Positions 16,692 through 25,563 of a stretch of DNA of 64,000 bases are shown piece by piece. Each line of letters begins with the position of its first letter. The first letter of the stretch is position 1. Source of the stretch: Arthrobacter sp. ERGS1:01 (GTDB lineage Bacteria > Actinomycetota > Actinomycetes > Actinomycetales > Micrococcaceae); assembly GCF_001281315.1 (NCBI RefSeq), contig NZ_CP012477.1, positions 690,193 through 754,192 of the forward strand, given 5' to 3'. A program made the position numbers and the translations under genes. Below the pieces are notes generated by a model. That model ran no database searches. It was not told the origin of the DNA and saw only the letters and a list, made by a program, of their open reading frames with translations.

Positions 16692-17011
16692 GGTGCCTCC
16701 AATGAATTGAACCGACGAATGGCGTCGGCGAGGATGCGATTCTTGAAATCTCCGCTGACTGATGTGTAAATCGCGGTCGTAGATGCGTACATGTGTCCTA
16801 CCTGTTCCTGGACGAACCTGTCGGCGTTTCCGTACTCGATCAAGTGAGTCACATATGAATGTCGCAGGCAATGTAAAGTCAACGCAGGATCGAGATCCAG
16901 CTCTCGCCTGATCGCGGTGAATCTCCGATCAATGTATGCCAGGGAAACACGAGATTGTCGTTCTGTTGGCCACATTGCCGATTGATCCTGGGTAAGAAAG
17001 AGGCGGCGTCC
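16688..17011 (-). pseudogene. Tyrosine recombinase, C-terminal catalytic part, cut by IS21
   Basis: About 107 residues of catalytic core remain: LHCLRHSYVTHLIEYGN gives the H-x-L-R-H box, EQVGHMYASTTAIYTSVSGD gives the second His and the nucleophile Tyr. The N-terminal core-binding domain and first catalytic Arg are absent because an IS21-family end starts at 17012. Translation starting in the IS is possible (TTG 17017) but would not give an active enzyme. The coupling to the HTH and zinc-ribbon genes shows the three were one unit before the insertion. Confidence 0.85.
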
Positions 17012-17158
17012 TGTCAACGGCAGCTTAGAACTGACCGGTGGTGGCAGGTTGGTTTGACCGTTGGCGGCAGTGGGTTGACCGGTGGCGGCAAGTATTTTTG
17101 AACGCGGGTCAGGCGCCCGGGTGTGTCGGGTGGGCGGGCGCCTGACCGTGGTGCGTAG

Positions 17159-17947
17159 TTAGTTCATTGGGCGGGTTCCTTTCCCGTTTTGGGCTTGCAT
17201 GAGTCGGACGGATTCGCCACTGGTTTGGCATAGATGCGCGTGGTGCAGGAGCCGGTCTACGGTGGCGGTGGCAATGGTTTTGGGCATGAGCTCATCGAAG
17301 CCGGAGGGGTGGATATTCGAGCTGATCGCCAGGGAGCGTTTCTCGTAGGAGGCCTCCACGACCCGGTAAAAGCCCTCGGCCGCATCGGTAGAAACCGGCA
17401 GCAGGCCGATATCATCGATACAGATCAGGTCCACGCTCGTGGCACGGGTGATGGCTTTGTTGACGCTGTCATCGATCCGGTGCCGGCGCACGAGCGCGCC
17501 GAGATCTTCCATGCTCAGCCAGGACACTGACATCCCCTCATCGATGGCTTGTTGACCCAGGGCCTCTAGGAGCAGGGTCTTGCCGGTTCCGGAGGGCCCG
17601 CACGCGATCAGGTTCTCCCGCCGCCGCACCCACTCCAGGGTGCGCAGGAACGACGTTGTTGCCGCGGGCAGGGTCGAGAGCGCCTCGTCCCAGACATCGA
17701 AAGTTTTCCCGGACGGGAAGCCTGCGCGTTTGCGCCGGGTGGCCAGCATCGAGCGGTTCCGGCCCGTGGCCTCGGCTTCCAGGAGGACGCGCACGACTTC
17801 GGTCGGGTCCCAGCGCTGGGCCTTCGCGGTCGCCAACACCTCAGCAACCACGGCACGGGCGTGGGGCATCCGGGTCGTGCGCATCAACGCGATCACATGC
17901 TCCACCGCCGGATCCGCTAAGACAGGGACAGGCATGGCCGTGGTCAT
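17159..17947 (-). CDS. istB: IS21 helper ATPase IstB
   Basis: 262 residues, AAA+ ATPase that loads the IS21 transposase on target DNA. Walker A GPSGTGKT at 117-124, Walker B VDLICIDDIGLLP, sensor-like SISSNIHPSGFDELMP, and the basic C-terminal HHAHLCQTSGESVRLMQA typical of IstB/DnaC-like proteins. Overlaps the end of istA by 4 bases. Intact. Confidence 0.93.
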   Translation of the reverse strand: MTTAMPVPVLADPAVEHVIALMRTTRMPHARAVVAEVLATAKAQRWDPTEVVRVLLEAEATGRNRSMLATRRKRAGFPSGKTFDVWDEALSTLPAATTSFLRTLEWVRRRENLIACGPSGTGKTLLLEALGQQAIDEGMSVSWLSMEDLGALVRRHRIDDSVNKAITRATSVDLICIDDIGLLPVSTDAAEGFYRVVEASYEKRSLAISSNIHPSGFDELMPKTIATATVDRLLHHAHLCQTSGESVRLMQAQNGKGTRPMN

Positions 17948-19623
17948 TCAGTGCCCCCTTCACAATCGCCAGGAATGCTGGCATTGCCAGCATTAGAAGC
18001 AATGCCAGTAATGCCAGCATTAGTTCCATTAGTTCTAATAGGTCCATTGCTTCCATTGGTTCTAATAGATCCATTGCTTCCATTGGTTCTAATGGAACTA
18101 TTAGTTCCGCTAGGGGTGGTGCCGAAGCCGGCCCAGGAGCTGGTGCCCTGGCTCAGCCACCTGGCCTGGTCGGTCACGGTGTGTGTGGTGCTGCCGGTGG
18201 TATGGCTCGGTCTGCTAGGTGTTGCGGTGTTGATGATGGAGAGCAGGTCCTCATGGCTGAAGCGTTGATGCACCGCGGCGGAGCCGAGTCCTTGATCGAC
18301 CACATCGGTGCCCAGGACCTTGGCGAGGGTGGCCGCGCGGTCCATTTTGTGCCGGATCTTATTCGTTCCGGCCGCGGCCGCTTCCTTGAGCCAGAGCGCA
18401 GCACCCGCACCCAGGGCCAGAAATTCTTCCTCGGCCTGGTTGGTCGGGCGGATGACCCGATCCAGGGCACCGGCCGGGGCGGGCGGGAAATGCGCATCAA
18501 TAATGCCCATTGAGCCGGGGCGGACCCCCTGGTGCCGGGCGACTTCGACCGGGCCGGCCGGGCCAACATGGACGATGATGACCTCATCCTCGGTCCCGCG
18601 CACCCACACCCGTTCACCCATCAGGGTGTGCGGGACGGAATAGCGTGCCTGCTGGAAGACGAGCATGGGAGTGTTCGGCGGGACCTGGCGGGTCTGGCCG
18701 AAACTAGCGGTGATCGGGGCCGCCGGGACCGGGTGCAGGCGGTGGCGTTCAACCACCCCGAGCATCTCCTTAGGGATCTCCAGGGTGGAGCGGTGCACCC
18801 GCGAGTTCACGTCCTCCATGAACGCCTCACACGCCGCTTCCAGCTCGGCGAACGACCGGTATCCGGGCAGCAGGTTCGTCTCCTGCGGCACGAGGTCTGC
18901 CTTGGCGATCTTCACCGCGTTCTCCACCCCGCCCTTGGAGGCCGGGTCGGCCGGCAGACAGGTCTGGATCGACGTCGAGTAATGCCTGGCGAACGCGACG
19001 ATCTGGTGGTTGCGGACCGGGATCCCGGCAACGTGCTCGATCGTGACGGTCTTCTCGTTATCCGTGAGCACATAGGTGGGTACCCCGCCGATCAACCGGA
19101 AGGACCGGTCCAAGGCGGCGAAGACGCTCGGCATCGTTTTATCCCGCAACGGGATCACGATCCGGAACCGGGAGAACGCCAACCAAGCCACGAACAACAC
19201 GGCCTTCAACCCGTCAACGACCGGCCCGTCACCGTAGTCGTATTGGAGCCAGAGCCCAGGCTCCGGAGTCCAGGGACGAGGCACCCGCACGTTCTGGGCC
19301 CGGTAGTGCGCCTTTACCTCGGCCAGGGCGGTCCGGGTCGTGCGTTCAGAACCGGTAAATCCCAGATCGAGGAGTTTGGCATGGACGACGTCCCCGCGGA
19401 TCTTCCCGCGAGACTGGTCAACCCAGGACGATATCTGTGGCAGAAACGGGTCGGTAATCCGGCCGCGGGCCCGGGCCACCGGGGCCTGGGCCCCGTCCTG
19501 ACGGGCCTTCACATAGGAACGGACCGTGTTATGCGATACGCCGCAAATCTTCGCAGCGTCCCGGTATGACCGGGTCAAATCATAAGCAGCTAAAATTTCC
19601 ATGAACTCTCCTGGAGACTTCAC
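17944..19623 (-). CDS. istA: IS21-family transposase IstA
   Basis: 559 residues from GTG 19623, chosen because AAGGGG lies 5 bases upstream; the open frame extends further but without a better start. N-terminal HTH (SYRDAAKICGVSHNTVRSYVKAR). DDE core: Asp in LQYDYGDGPVVDG, second Asp in VLTDNEKTVT, Glu in SKGGVENAVKIAKADLV. The last 60 residues are unusual: after GFGTTPSG come imperfect repeats of the type IRTNGSNGS/ IRTNGTNAG, then ASNAGNASIPG. The corresponding DNA (about 17960-18110) is a run of short repeats and visibly AT-richer than the rest. The protein is longer than many IstA, mainly because of this tail. Confidence 0.92.
   Translation of the reverse strand: MKSPGEFMEILAAYDLTRSYRDAAKICGVSHNTVRSYVKARQDGAQAPVARARGRITDPFLPQISSWVDQSRGKIRGDVVHAKLLDLGFTGSERTTRTALAEVKAHYRAQNVRVPRPWTPEPGLWLQYDYGDGPVVDGLKAVLFVAWLAFSRFRIVIPLRDKTMPSVFAALDRSFRLIGGVPTYVLTDNEKTVTIEHVAGIPVRNHQIVAFARHYSTSIQTCLPADPASKGGVENAVKIAKADLVPQETNLLPGYRSFAELEAACEAFMEDVNSRVHRSTLEIPKEMLGVVERHRLHPVPAAPITASFGQTRQVPPNTPMLVFQQARYSVPHTLMGERVWVRGTEDEVIIVHVGPAGPVEVARHQGVRPGSMGIIDAHFPPAPAGALDRVIRPTNQAEEEFLALGAGAALWLKEAAAAGTNKIRHKMDRAATLAKVLGTDVVDQGLGSAAVHQRFSHEDLLSIINTATPSRPSHTTGSTTHTVTDQARWLSQGTSSWAGFGTTPSGTNSSIRTNGSNGSIRTNGSNGPIRTNGTNAGITGIASNAGNASIPGDCEGGTE
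17960..18110. repeat. Short-repeat tract inside the 3-prime end of istA
   Basis: About 150 bases of imperfect tandem units such as TCCATTGCTTCCATTGGTTC and GCCAGTAATGCCAGCATTAG. In frame with istA they encode Asn/Ser/Gly/Ile-rich repeats. Slippage-prone; copy number probably varies between element copies. Confidence 0.7.
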
Positions 19624-20415
19624 AACAAGCCCCTTCCTTCCCACACAGGGGTGAAATACAACGATTGGCATCGCTATTTCACCGCGGAAGGAAGGGGCTC
19701 TCCCCGTAACGACACGAGGGATGGACGAGGGAATCCCGACACACCCAGCCACACACCGGTGGCCTGCAACTGGTCAAAACACCTGCCGCCACTGGGCAAA
19801 ACCACTGCCGCGAACGGTCACTCGGATTTGCCGTCCCCGGTCAGTCTAAAGTTGCCGCTAACAAGGGTCTGCGGGGCACTTTTCGGCGGTGGTCCAGGGT
19901 TCAGTGTAAAAAGTCGCTCCACCGCCTCCCCGACGACGCCGGTTCCTGACCGTTGTAGGCGGAAAGCGGCCGTGATGTGGGGGAAGCTGACAATGCCTGT
20001 GTCGGGTGATGCAGTTTGTTCGCCCAAGCGACGGATTTTCTCCAAGGTTGCGGCCCGGTCGGGTCTTTGTGTCACGAATGTCCATGAGCTGACAAGGTAA
20101 ACGAGTTGGTCGACCGATAACTGGTAATTGAAGGGGAAATCCTTGCGTTCAAAGGAACCCCGCCCGGCAAATTCTGCGGGTATGCCTCGGGTTTGGTCCG
20201 AGGGGGGTTCCGTCTGGCTCGACGATTGCAGCGAGTGCTTTCACCCACTTGCTGGTGCGGTCCCAGGTGTGCAAGGCCAGACCCATCATGCCGTTTTGTC
20301 TGAGTACGCGATCGCATTCAGGTGTTGCCCGTTCGGGGTCCCCCAGTGCCAGGCTTGGAGGCACACAATGGCGTCGACGCTCTTATTTCCTAACGGAATG
20401 GATTCTGCTGAGCCG

Positions 20416-20960
20416 CTAGGGCGTGTCTCCTAATGCGGTCAGCCAGATGGTGAGGGCGCGGAGGACGGCTCCGCCTCGGTAGGTGAGGGCGAGTTTGTCG
20501 TAACGGGTCGCCAGTCCGCGCCATTGTTTGAAGGTGTTGAAGTTTCGCTCAACGACGTTGCGGCCTTTGTAGTCTTCCTTGTCGAATGCTGGTGGTCGGC
20601 CACCGGAGGAGCCGCGGCGTTTCCGGTGCCCGATCTGATCGGATGGTTGCGGGATGACGGCCGTGATGCCCCGATCTCGAAGGTGGGTCCGGATTGCTTT
20701 TGAGGAGTAGGCCTTGTCTGCGCGTACCCGGTCCGGGCGGGTTCTTGGCCTGCCCGGACCGGCCCGGTTGATACTCAGATGGTCCATCAGGTGGGGAAAC
20801 ATGGGTGCGTCCCCGCCCTGGCCGGGAGCAACCAGTAACGCCAGGGGCCTGCCGTTGCCATCGACCAGGGCATGGATCTTCGTAGTCAGCCCGCCACGGG
20901 AGCGGCCAATTGCATGGTCGGCCGGCTCATCGAGCAGATTCATGTAATTCGATGGGTCCC
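20416..20960 (-). CDS. IS5-family transposase, C-terminal frame (OrfB)
   Basis: About 180 residues of DDE transposase: LTTKIHALVDGNGRPLALLV, RVRADKAYSSKAIRTHL with the second Asp, VIPQPSDQIGHRKRRG, and the Y-(2)-R-(3)-E box YKGRNVVERNFNTFKQWRGL. The frame is open upstream but similarity to transposase begins near the overlap with OrfA, around 20955, at a GGGGG run, so the full enzyme needs a frameshift. This arrangement is known in the IS427 group. Stop at 20416 lies just past the IS end. Confidence 0.85.
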
Positions 20961-21360
20961 CCTGTGGGGCGGGGAAGATTGGTGCCGTGCTGATGGGCGC
21001 GGTTGACCGTGGAATCGACCGAGACCGCCCAATCCACCAGGCCCACAGCATCGGCTGCAGTGAGCAGCTGGGCCAAGATCCCGTCCCACGTGCCGTCCCC
21101 GCTGTAGCGGCGGTGGCGTTTCCAGATCGTCTGCCATGGACCGAACTCGGTCGGCACGTCACGCCAAGCGATCCCGCACCGATACCGGTAAATGATGCCC
21201 TCGACCACCTTGCGGTCATCCCGAAAGGGGCGACCCCGACGGCCGGAGGACGAGGGGAGTAACGGCTGGATACGGGCCCACTGACCATCAGTCAAAACAG
21301 AAGTACGTGACACCCTTCAATCATTGCGCACCACCACACCACCATTTAGGAGACACGCCC
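20419..21360. mobile_element. IS5-family (IS427-like) insertion sequence
   Basis: 942 bases. Inverted ends: GGGCGTGTCTCCTAA at 20419 and its complement ending at 21360. Direct TA on both sides (20417-20418 and 21361-21362) is the 2-base target duplication. Two overlapping minus-strand frames encode the transposase. Inserted into the methyltransferase gene. Confidence 0.92.
20927..21313 (-). CDS. IS5-family transposase, N-terminal frame (OrfA)
   Basis: 128 residues: LTDGQWARIQPLLPSSSGRRGRP with the DUF4096-type N-terminal domain, VEGIIYRYRCGIAWRDVP, and AVSVDSTVNRAHQHG holding the first catalytic Asp. It leaves the homologous frame after about residue 118, where OrfB takes over. Produced alone or as a frameshift fusion. 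Confidence 0.88.
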   Translation of the reverse strand: MSRTSVLTDGQWARIQPLLPSSSGRRGRPFRDDRKVVEGIIYRYRCGIAWRDVPTEFGPWQTIWKRHRRYSGDGTWDGILAQLLTAADAVGLVDWAVSVDSTVNRAHQHGTNLPRPTGGPIELHESAR

Positions 21361-21917
21361 TAGCCGTGGTGATGCGATCAGCGACTCCTGGCGGGAGATC
21401 CTCACAGACCTTTCGGAGGACGGACAGCATTTCTATGGCCGTATCGACTGCGATGACGGCGTGTCCAAGAGCTGCGATGGTGCGTGTTCCCAGGCCTGTG
21501 CCGGCTCCTAGATCCAGGACTGCCAAGCGGTGGCCGCTCACGGGTGACCCCAACAGCCACGAAATCACCTCAGCCGACCAGGCAGGGCGAACTTCATCAT
21601 GCAGAACAGCACTCTCACTCGAAACTGTCGAGGCGCTATGAATCTGATTCATGCCTGCCAGCCTAACTACTACCTGGCGAGGGCCCGTCTTGTTGGCCCT
21701 GAATCAACTGAAACCAGGCATGAGGAGATCGGGGCGTTATCGTCCCGTCCGATCGCCGAACCTCGACCGGGAGGGAATCGCCGTGGTGGTCGTGAGACGG
21801 TGAGGAGTGGGTGGAATGGTTCGTTGTAGATCTCAGCCAGACATTCAACATCTCAGCGAATCACTTTCTAGCGGTTGGATGGCTTGTTTCGCCGCTTTTA
21901 GCCGGTAGGGTCGCCAT

Positions 21918-22474
21918 ATGAACACGACGGTTGAGCCGCAGCGTGACCTTGTTCCAGATCCAGCGGTAGTTGCTGCTCTAGTGGCGCAACTGGTGGAGGG
22001 AACATGGCCCCCACCGATGGGGAACGTGAGACTCTCTTCGGGCATCTTCAATTCAAAACCGGACAGCGCTTAGATAGCGACTCGGACGGGTCATCCATGG
22101 AGTCATTCACCCTCCTGACGGAAGTACCCGGTATTTCCTTTGCCTCATGGGATTCGTTTCGCGGCAGGTTCGTGGGCGTTCACTTCCACCTCTACTCATT
22201 CCCCGAGGCCCAGGCTCCTGAGGCCCGCCTCGGCCACGACGCCGTGTCGGACATACTGACGGATCTCTACGGCCAGCCGATCAGGCCGTGGGAGGACGAA
22301 GAAGTGCCGCCTAGTATTTGGAAGGTCAACGGCCGTGAAATAGTCACGCACCTCTTCACTATGCACGAAAGCACGTTGATGCTTAGCGTTTCCGACGAGA
22401 AGCTTGCAACGGCAGCGGATGCCGAGGTAGTCCATAAAACCCGCAATCCCGGCAAGAATGACCCGGCGCCATAA
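21918..22474 (+). pseudogene. Hypothetical protein, apparent frameshift near start
   Basis: From ATG 21918 the frame reads MNTTVEPQRDLVPDPAVV and on through LVAQLVEGTWPPP, then leaves sense; the frame from 22004 continues GERETLFGHLQFKTGQRLD to the stop at 22474 (EVVHKTRNPGKNDPAP). The two join smoothly at the CCCCC run near 22008, giving about 185 residues. The body (FRGRFVGVHFHLYSFPEAQ, PWEDEEVPPSIWKVNGREIVTHLF) looks like a conserved soluble alpha/beta protein but I do not know the family. The downstream part alone may still be made from ATG 22004. Confidence 0.6.
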
Positions 22475-22570
22475 GCGGAACGCTCTACGTGACGCCAGAA
22501 GGCCTTGAATTTCAAGGTAGGGGAGTTTGGGCCACGGGATGTCGACGCCTAGGTAGTTAACAAGGAGAAC

Positions 22571-22594
22571 CCCGGAAGCAGATTACGTTCCGGG
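22571..22594. terminator. Weak hairpin between convergent genes
   Basis: CCCGGAA at 22571 pairs with TTCCGGG at 22588 around a 10-base loop. No T tract on the plus side. Placed 6 bases before the end of the minus-strand gene at 22600. Confidence 0.35.
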
Positions 22595-22599
22595 TCGGC

Positions 22600-23121
22600 T
22601 TACTCTTCGTTTGGCTTGTCGGTGGTCGGGCGTTTGCCATCGGCGATTGCTTTGGCGCGGATCGCGTATTCCTCTTCGGTGATGGCCGTCAGCCCTCGAC
22701 ACGTACCGTCGGGGAACGCGGTGAATCCGAACGCGAAACTCCACGGGGATTCTTCTAGGCCGACCCAATCTGTGAGGATGTGCATGTCGTTTGGGTCTGT
22801 GATTCGCCCGGGATGCCCTCGGTAGAGAAAGAGAGGTTCACCTTCTGAACGGGAAATGCTGATGTCATCCCCAATCAGGGCAACAGCTTGGCCTACACGA
22901 AAAAACTCGGAAGGAAGCGGCGGGGGGTCATTCTCAGTTGTTGGGGAGGCGTCTGACTCAATCTGGGCATCGGGGATGATATCCGGTTCGGGAGAGGGTG
23001 AGGACCGTGAAGGGCCGGACCACTGATTCGAAAGGGAGACGTGTTCGGATGTCCACCGGAAATCTTGACGGCCGAAGAAGTAATATTTTCGGGAGCGTTG
23101 GGGATCGACTCTGTCTTCCAT
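22600..23121 (-). CDS. Hypothetical protein (173 aa)
   Basis: N-terminal third polar and serine/proline-rich (SGPSRSSPSPEPDIIP), middle PPPLPSEFFRVGQAVALIGDDIS, C-terminal mixed alpha/beta (WVGLEESPWSFAFGFTAFPDG) and acidic end. The VGQAV-L--DD pattern suggests a small SH3-like barrel, but this is a weak impression. No cysteines or membrane helices. It is transcribed after the 110-residue gene at 23215 in the same direction. Confidence 0.6.
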   Translation of the reverse strand: MEDRVDPQRSRKYYFFGRQDFRWTSEHVSLSNQWSGPSRSSPSPEPDIIPDAQIESDASPTTENDPPPLPSEFFRVGQAVALIGDDISISRSEGEPLFLYRGHPGRITDPNDMHILTDWVGLEESPWSFAFGFTAFPDGTCRGLTAITEEEYAIRAKAIADGKRPTTDKPNEE

Positions 23122-23214
23122 CTTTTCATCTTCCCAGTTTTGGGTGAGGTCGGCAGATAGGATCCTGCGTTTTGAACCATTGAGGAACGTTCTGTGGGCC
23201 CCGTGGGCAGTGGC

Positions 23215-23547
23215 TCAGCCGTTTTCTCTGCCTGGCAACGGCGCCCCAGAGAGAAAGGCCTGGTATTCGTCCAGCACGTCAGCATCAATTGAAGGTTGTT
23301 CGTTGCTGTAGCGGCCATCTGTGCGGTTTCGTTTTGGGCCGGAAATCCAATACTCGTCGCCGGTCTCGATGTCGAAGAAATTTGAGTCGTGGTTCGCATG
23401 TGCGTACCCAGTGACACGGCTGAGGGCGTGGTCGCGGAAGTAAGCCGTCCTCCAGGACTTCGAGAATCGGACACGAGTGATCCATGCCGGTCCACGATCG
23501 ATGTCGTAACCGGTCTTGAGTTGAACGTACATGATGCGTTCTGCCAT
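23215..23547 (-). CDS. Hypothetical protein (110 aa)
   Basis: Begins MAERIMYVQLKTGYDIDRGPAWI and continues with RTAYFRDHALSRVTGYAHANHDSNFFDIETGDEYWISGPKRNRTDGRYS. This K-x-G-x--D-GP-WI / YWISGPK-dG-Y pattern is one I associate with small conserved proteins on actinobacterial plasmids and accessory regions, without known function. Intact, start well placed. Confidence 0.7.
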   Translation of the reverse strand: MAERIMYVQLKTGYDIDRGPAWITRVRFSKSWRTAYFRDHALSRVTGYAHANHDSNFFDIETGDEYWISGPKRNRTDGRYSNEQPSIDADVLDEYQAFLSGAPLPGRENG

Positions 23548-23973
23548 GGATTTACCGTATTCCTACTGGCTGCCGTCGAGAAATAGAGTCTTTTGTGTTG
23601 AAGCTGCGGTCAACCCCATCTCTGGCTGCTCTGATTGATGCCGACCCGAAGACTAGACCGTAGTGGGAACGGTCCATGGGACAACTTTGCGTGGTGGTGC
23701 ACTTTCCCGAGGTTGGGACACTTCATTAGAACCTCCTGAAGCTAGGAACCTGCGGCCTGACCGGTACAACTTTTGGAGTGAAGGGCCCATCCCTCTGTAT
23801 GTGCGGAAAATACGTCAGGCAATCGTGGTTGGTTGTTACACTCCGACCGTCGAGTCCAAGTCGCGGCGCGAATAGACTGGATCAGCCTGGAATCAAGTGG
23901 GTGACGATGGTTCTGCCGGTTGAGCATCCCGGGCGGACTGGCGGATAACAAGACAAGTGGAAGAAGGGCGGCC

Positions 23974-24429
23974 ATGCAGATGCGGCGACGATGGCAGGTG
24001 CGTTGGTGGATCCGAGGTGTCGGTATTGCCGCCATCTTGATTCTTTTTTCCCAGCAATTCTCGACCATCTATTTTGTGGGTCGCGGTGAAATGTCTGCCT
24101 CAGAAGTTCCGTTGGGTTGGATAGCCTTGGCCGTACTTACCACGGCCGTAGGCCTATTAGCGTTCCGGCCCTACATAGAGCTCGCTCCCGACGGAGTCCT
24201 GATTCTCCAAGGTCCACTGCGGAGACACACTTATCATCGCGATGACCTACGTGACGTTAGTCCGACAGCGTGGGGCCTGCGGTTCACATTTGGTGACGGG
24301 TCACACCGAACCAGCATCGTGTGTCAGGACACATATTCGCTGTACGAGCCACGGTGGTTTGACGTGGCCGAGGCCGCGACCGGCCGAAGACCAATTGTCC
24401 TCGAAGGGAACGAAGACGACTGGGAATAA
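23974..24429 (+). CDS. Membrane protein with PH-like domain
   Basis: 151 residues from ATG 23974 (an in-frame TTG at 23920 would add 18). Basic N-terminus MQMRRRWQVRWWIR, two membrane helices (about 16-34 and 48-67), then a soluble beta-rich part: IELAPDGVLILQGPLRRHTYHRDDLRDVSPTAWG, the usual text of bacterial PH domains that follow two helices. Ends acidic. Probably a small inner-membrane protein of unknown role. Confidence 0.65.
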   Translation: MQMRRRWQVRWWIRGVGIAAILILFSQQFSTIYFVGRGEMSASEVPLGWIALAVLTTAVGLLAFRPYIELAPDGVLILQGPLRRHTYHRDDLRDVSPTAWGLRFTFGDGSHRTSIVCQDTYSLYEPRWFDVAEAATGRRPIVLEGNEDDWE

Positions 24430-24645
24430 CGGCCCCGCCCTCATCGTGAACGTCCAGCAAGTCGTTGGAAGAAGTGTCTACAAGCGTCCTCAGGGGAACG
24501 GTCTACGGGACGTGCAAACGTCAAATTCCAGTGGGTGTCGTACGGCCAGCGGTGTCATGGCGGGTATCGTCGCCGCGCAACACTGGTCGTTGATCGCAGC
24601 CATGGGCGTTACGGAACTAGCGTGTGGGGGACGAAGCCCAGTGCC

Positions 24646-25326
24646 TTAGTCGTCGTCGAAGTCGATATCGGCGCCGCGCAAAGCCCTCACCGCTTGCACG
24701 GCCAGCCTGGACCCGACGAACCCGATCAGCCCGGCAAGGATCAGGGCTATTACCGGATCAAGCCAGTACAACCCCCCTGTGGCCCAGATCAAGACGCCTG
24801 CTACCAAGACTCCGGCGGCGGCAGCCGCATCGGCGAGGGTGTCCAGGAGGACTGATTTCATGTGGATGTCCTCGCGGTGTGCGGACAGGCCCAGCACCAG
24901 GGCTCCGGCGACCATGACGACAAGGGTGATCAGACTTACCACCGCCATCGGAATCCCCAGCACTGCGGGTGATCCTTCGTGCAATCTCCCAATCGCTTCG
25001 ATAGCAACAGCGGCGGTGACGGCAATGAGGATCGTGGCGTTGATGAGGGCGACGACCGCGATCGGTCGGTTCGCTCGGGGGTGGTCGGGGTCACGGTCGC
25101 GCAGAGCGACGGCAACCAGCCCGAGCGCCAGCGCGACCGAGTCGGCAAGGGTATCGCCGGCCGCTGCCAGCACACCCACTGAATGGGCCGCAATGCCGGT
25201 CGCAACAAGACCGCCGATCAATGCGACATTCAGGATGAAGACGATGGAAAGCCGGCGGCGCTGGCTAAATCGGTTTGTCTGGGGAGGGGAACTCACCCAA
25301 TCATCCTCCCAGAACCCGAACCTCAA
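24646..25326 (-). CDS. Cation diffusion facilitator (CDF) family efflux protein, short
   Basis: 226 residues. Motif HSVGVLAAAGDTLADSVALALG gives the H/D-x3-D metal site of helix 2, and HREDIHMKSVLLDTLADAAAAAG the matching site of helix 5, as in zinc/cobalt/cadmium CzcD-like exporters. Six hydrophobic helices. The cytoplasmic C-terminal domain of about 80 residues is absent; the protein ends in RGADIDFDDD, which may be a natural short form. Proton-driven metal efflux at the inner membrane. No metalloregulator adjacent. Confidence 0.82.
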   Translation of the reverse strand: MRFGFWEDDWVSSPPQTNRFSQRRRLSIVFILNVALIGGLVATGIAAHSVGVLAAAGDTLADSVALALGLVAVALRDRDPDHPRANRPIAVVALINATILIAVTAAVAIEAIGRLHEGSPAVLGIPMAVVSLITLVVMVAGALVLGLSAHREDIHMKSVLLDTLADAAAAAGVLVAGVLIWATGGLYWLDPVIALILAGLIGFVGSRLAVQAVRALRGADIDFDDD

Positions 25327-25563
25327 CAGGTCGCATCAAACAGTCGCCCCGGCTGTCAATCTCGATACCTACCACCCGGGTCGCCCCGTCCGAAGCAGGC
25401 CTTCAACGGGACGGCCCGCGATGCCCGTATAGGATCCCAGGTTGCCTGTCACCAACGAATCGCTCTGACCTGCGACGATGTCACGGGGCAAATCCCTGAA
25501 ATTCTCAATTTCGTGACACTTTCCTCACAATCTGGGCGCACTTCAGGTGCTTTTGCCCAGGCG

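Larger units (their letters stand above)
17012..19863. mobile_element. IS21-family insertion sequence
   Basis: 2852 bases holding istA and istB on the minus strand. Ends match as imperfect inverted repeats: left TGTCAACGGCAGCTTAGAAC at 17012, right (reverse complement, from 19863) TGTTAGCGGCAACTTTAGAC. Sub-terminal GGTGGCGGCA/TTGACCG-type repeats are visible at 17040-17095, as in IS21 elements. No target duplication can be seen: left flank is integrase, right flank a methyltransferase remnant. So the element has lost original DNA on one side or recombined. Confidence 0.88.
19864..21652 (-). pseudogene. Class I SAM-dependent methyltransferase, interrupted
   Basis: N-terminal part 21652-21361: VISWLLG then motif I VLDLGAGTGLGTRTIAAL and VIAVDTAIEMLSVL. 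It is interrupted by the IS5-family element. Beyond it (20416 down) the text resumes with DAIVCLQAWHWG, frameshifts, then DPERATPECDRVLRQNGMMG, LHTWDRTSKWVKALAAIV, and another part DRAATLEKIRRLGEQTA with FPHITAAFRLQRS. These match the usual C-terminus of a small-molecule methyltransferase (about 250 aa). The end runs into IS21. At least one IS insertion and one frameshift make it non-functional. Confidence 0.8.

Noticed and set aside
17960..18110. Possible CRISPR or iteron array
   Set aside because: Units are short, imperfect and contiguous without spacers, and lie in frame within istA, so they are coding repeats.
18532..19569. 345-residue plus-strand frame inside the IS21 element
   Set aside because: Antisense of IstA, whose DDE residues and HTH are clear.
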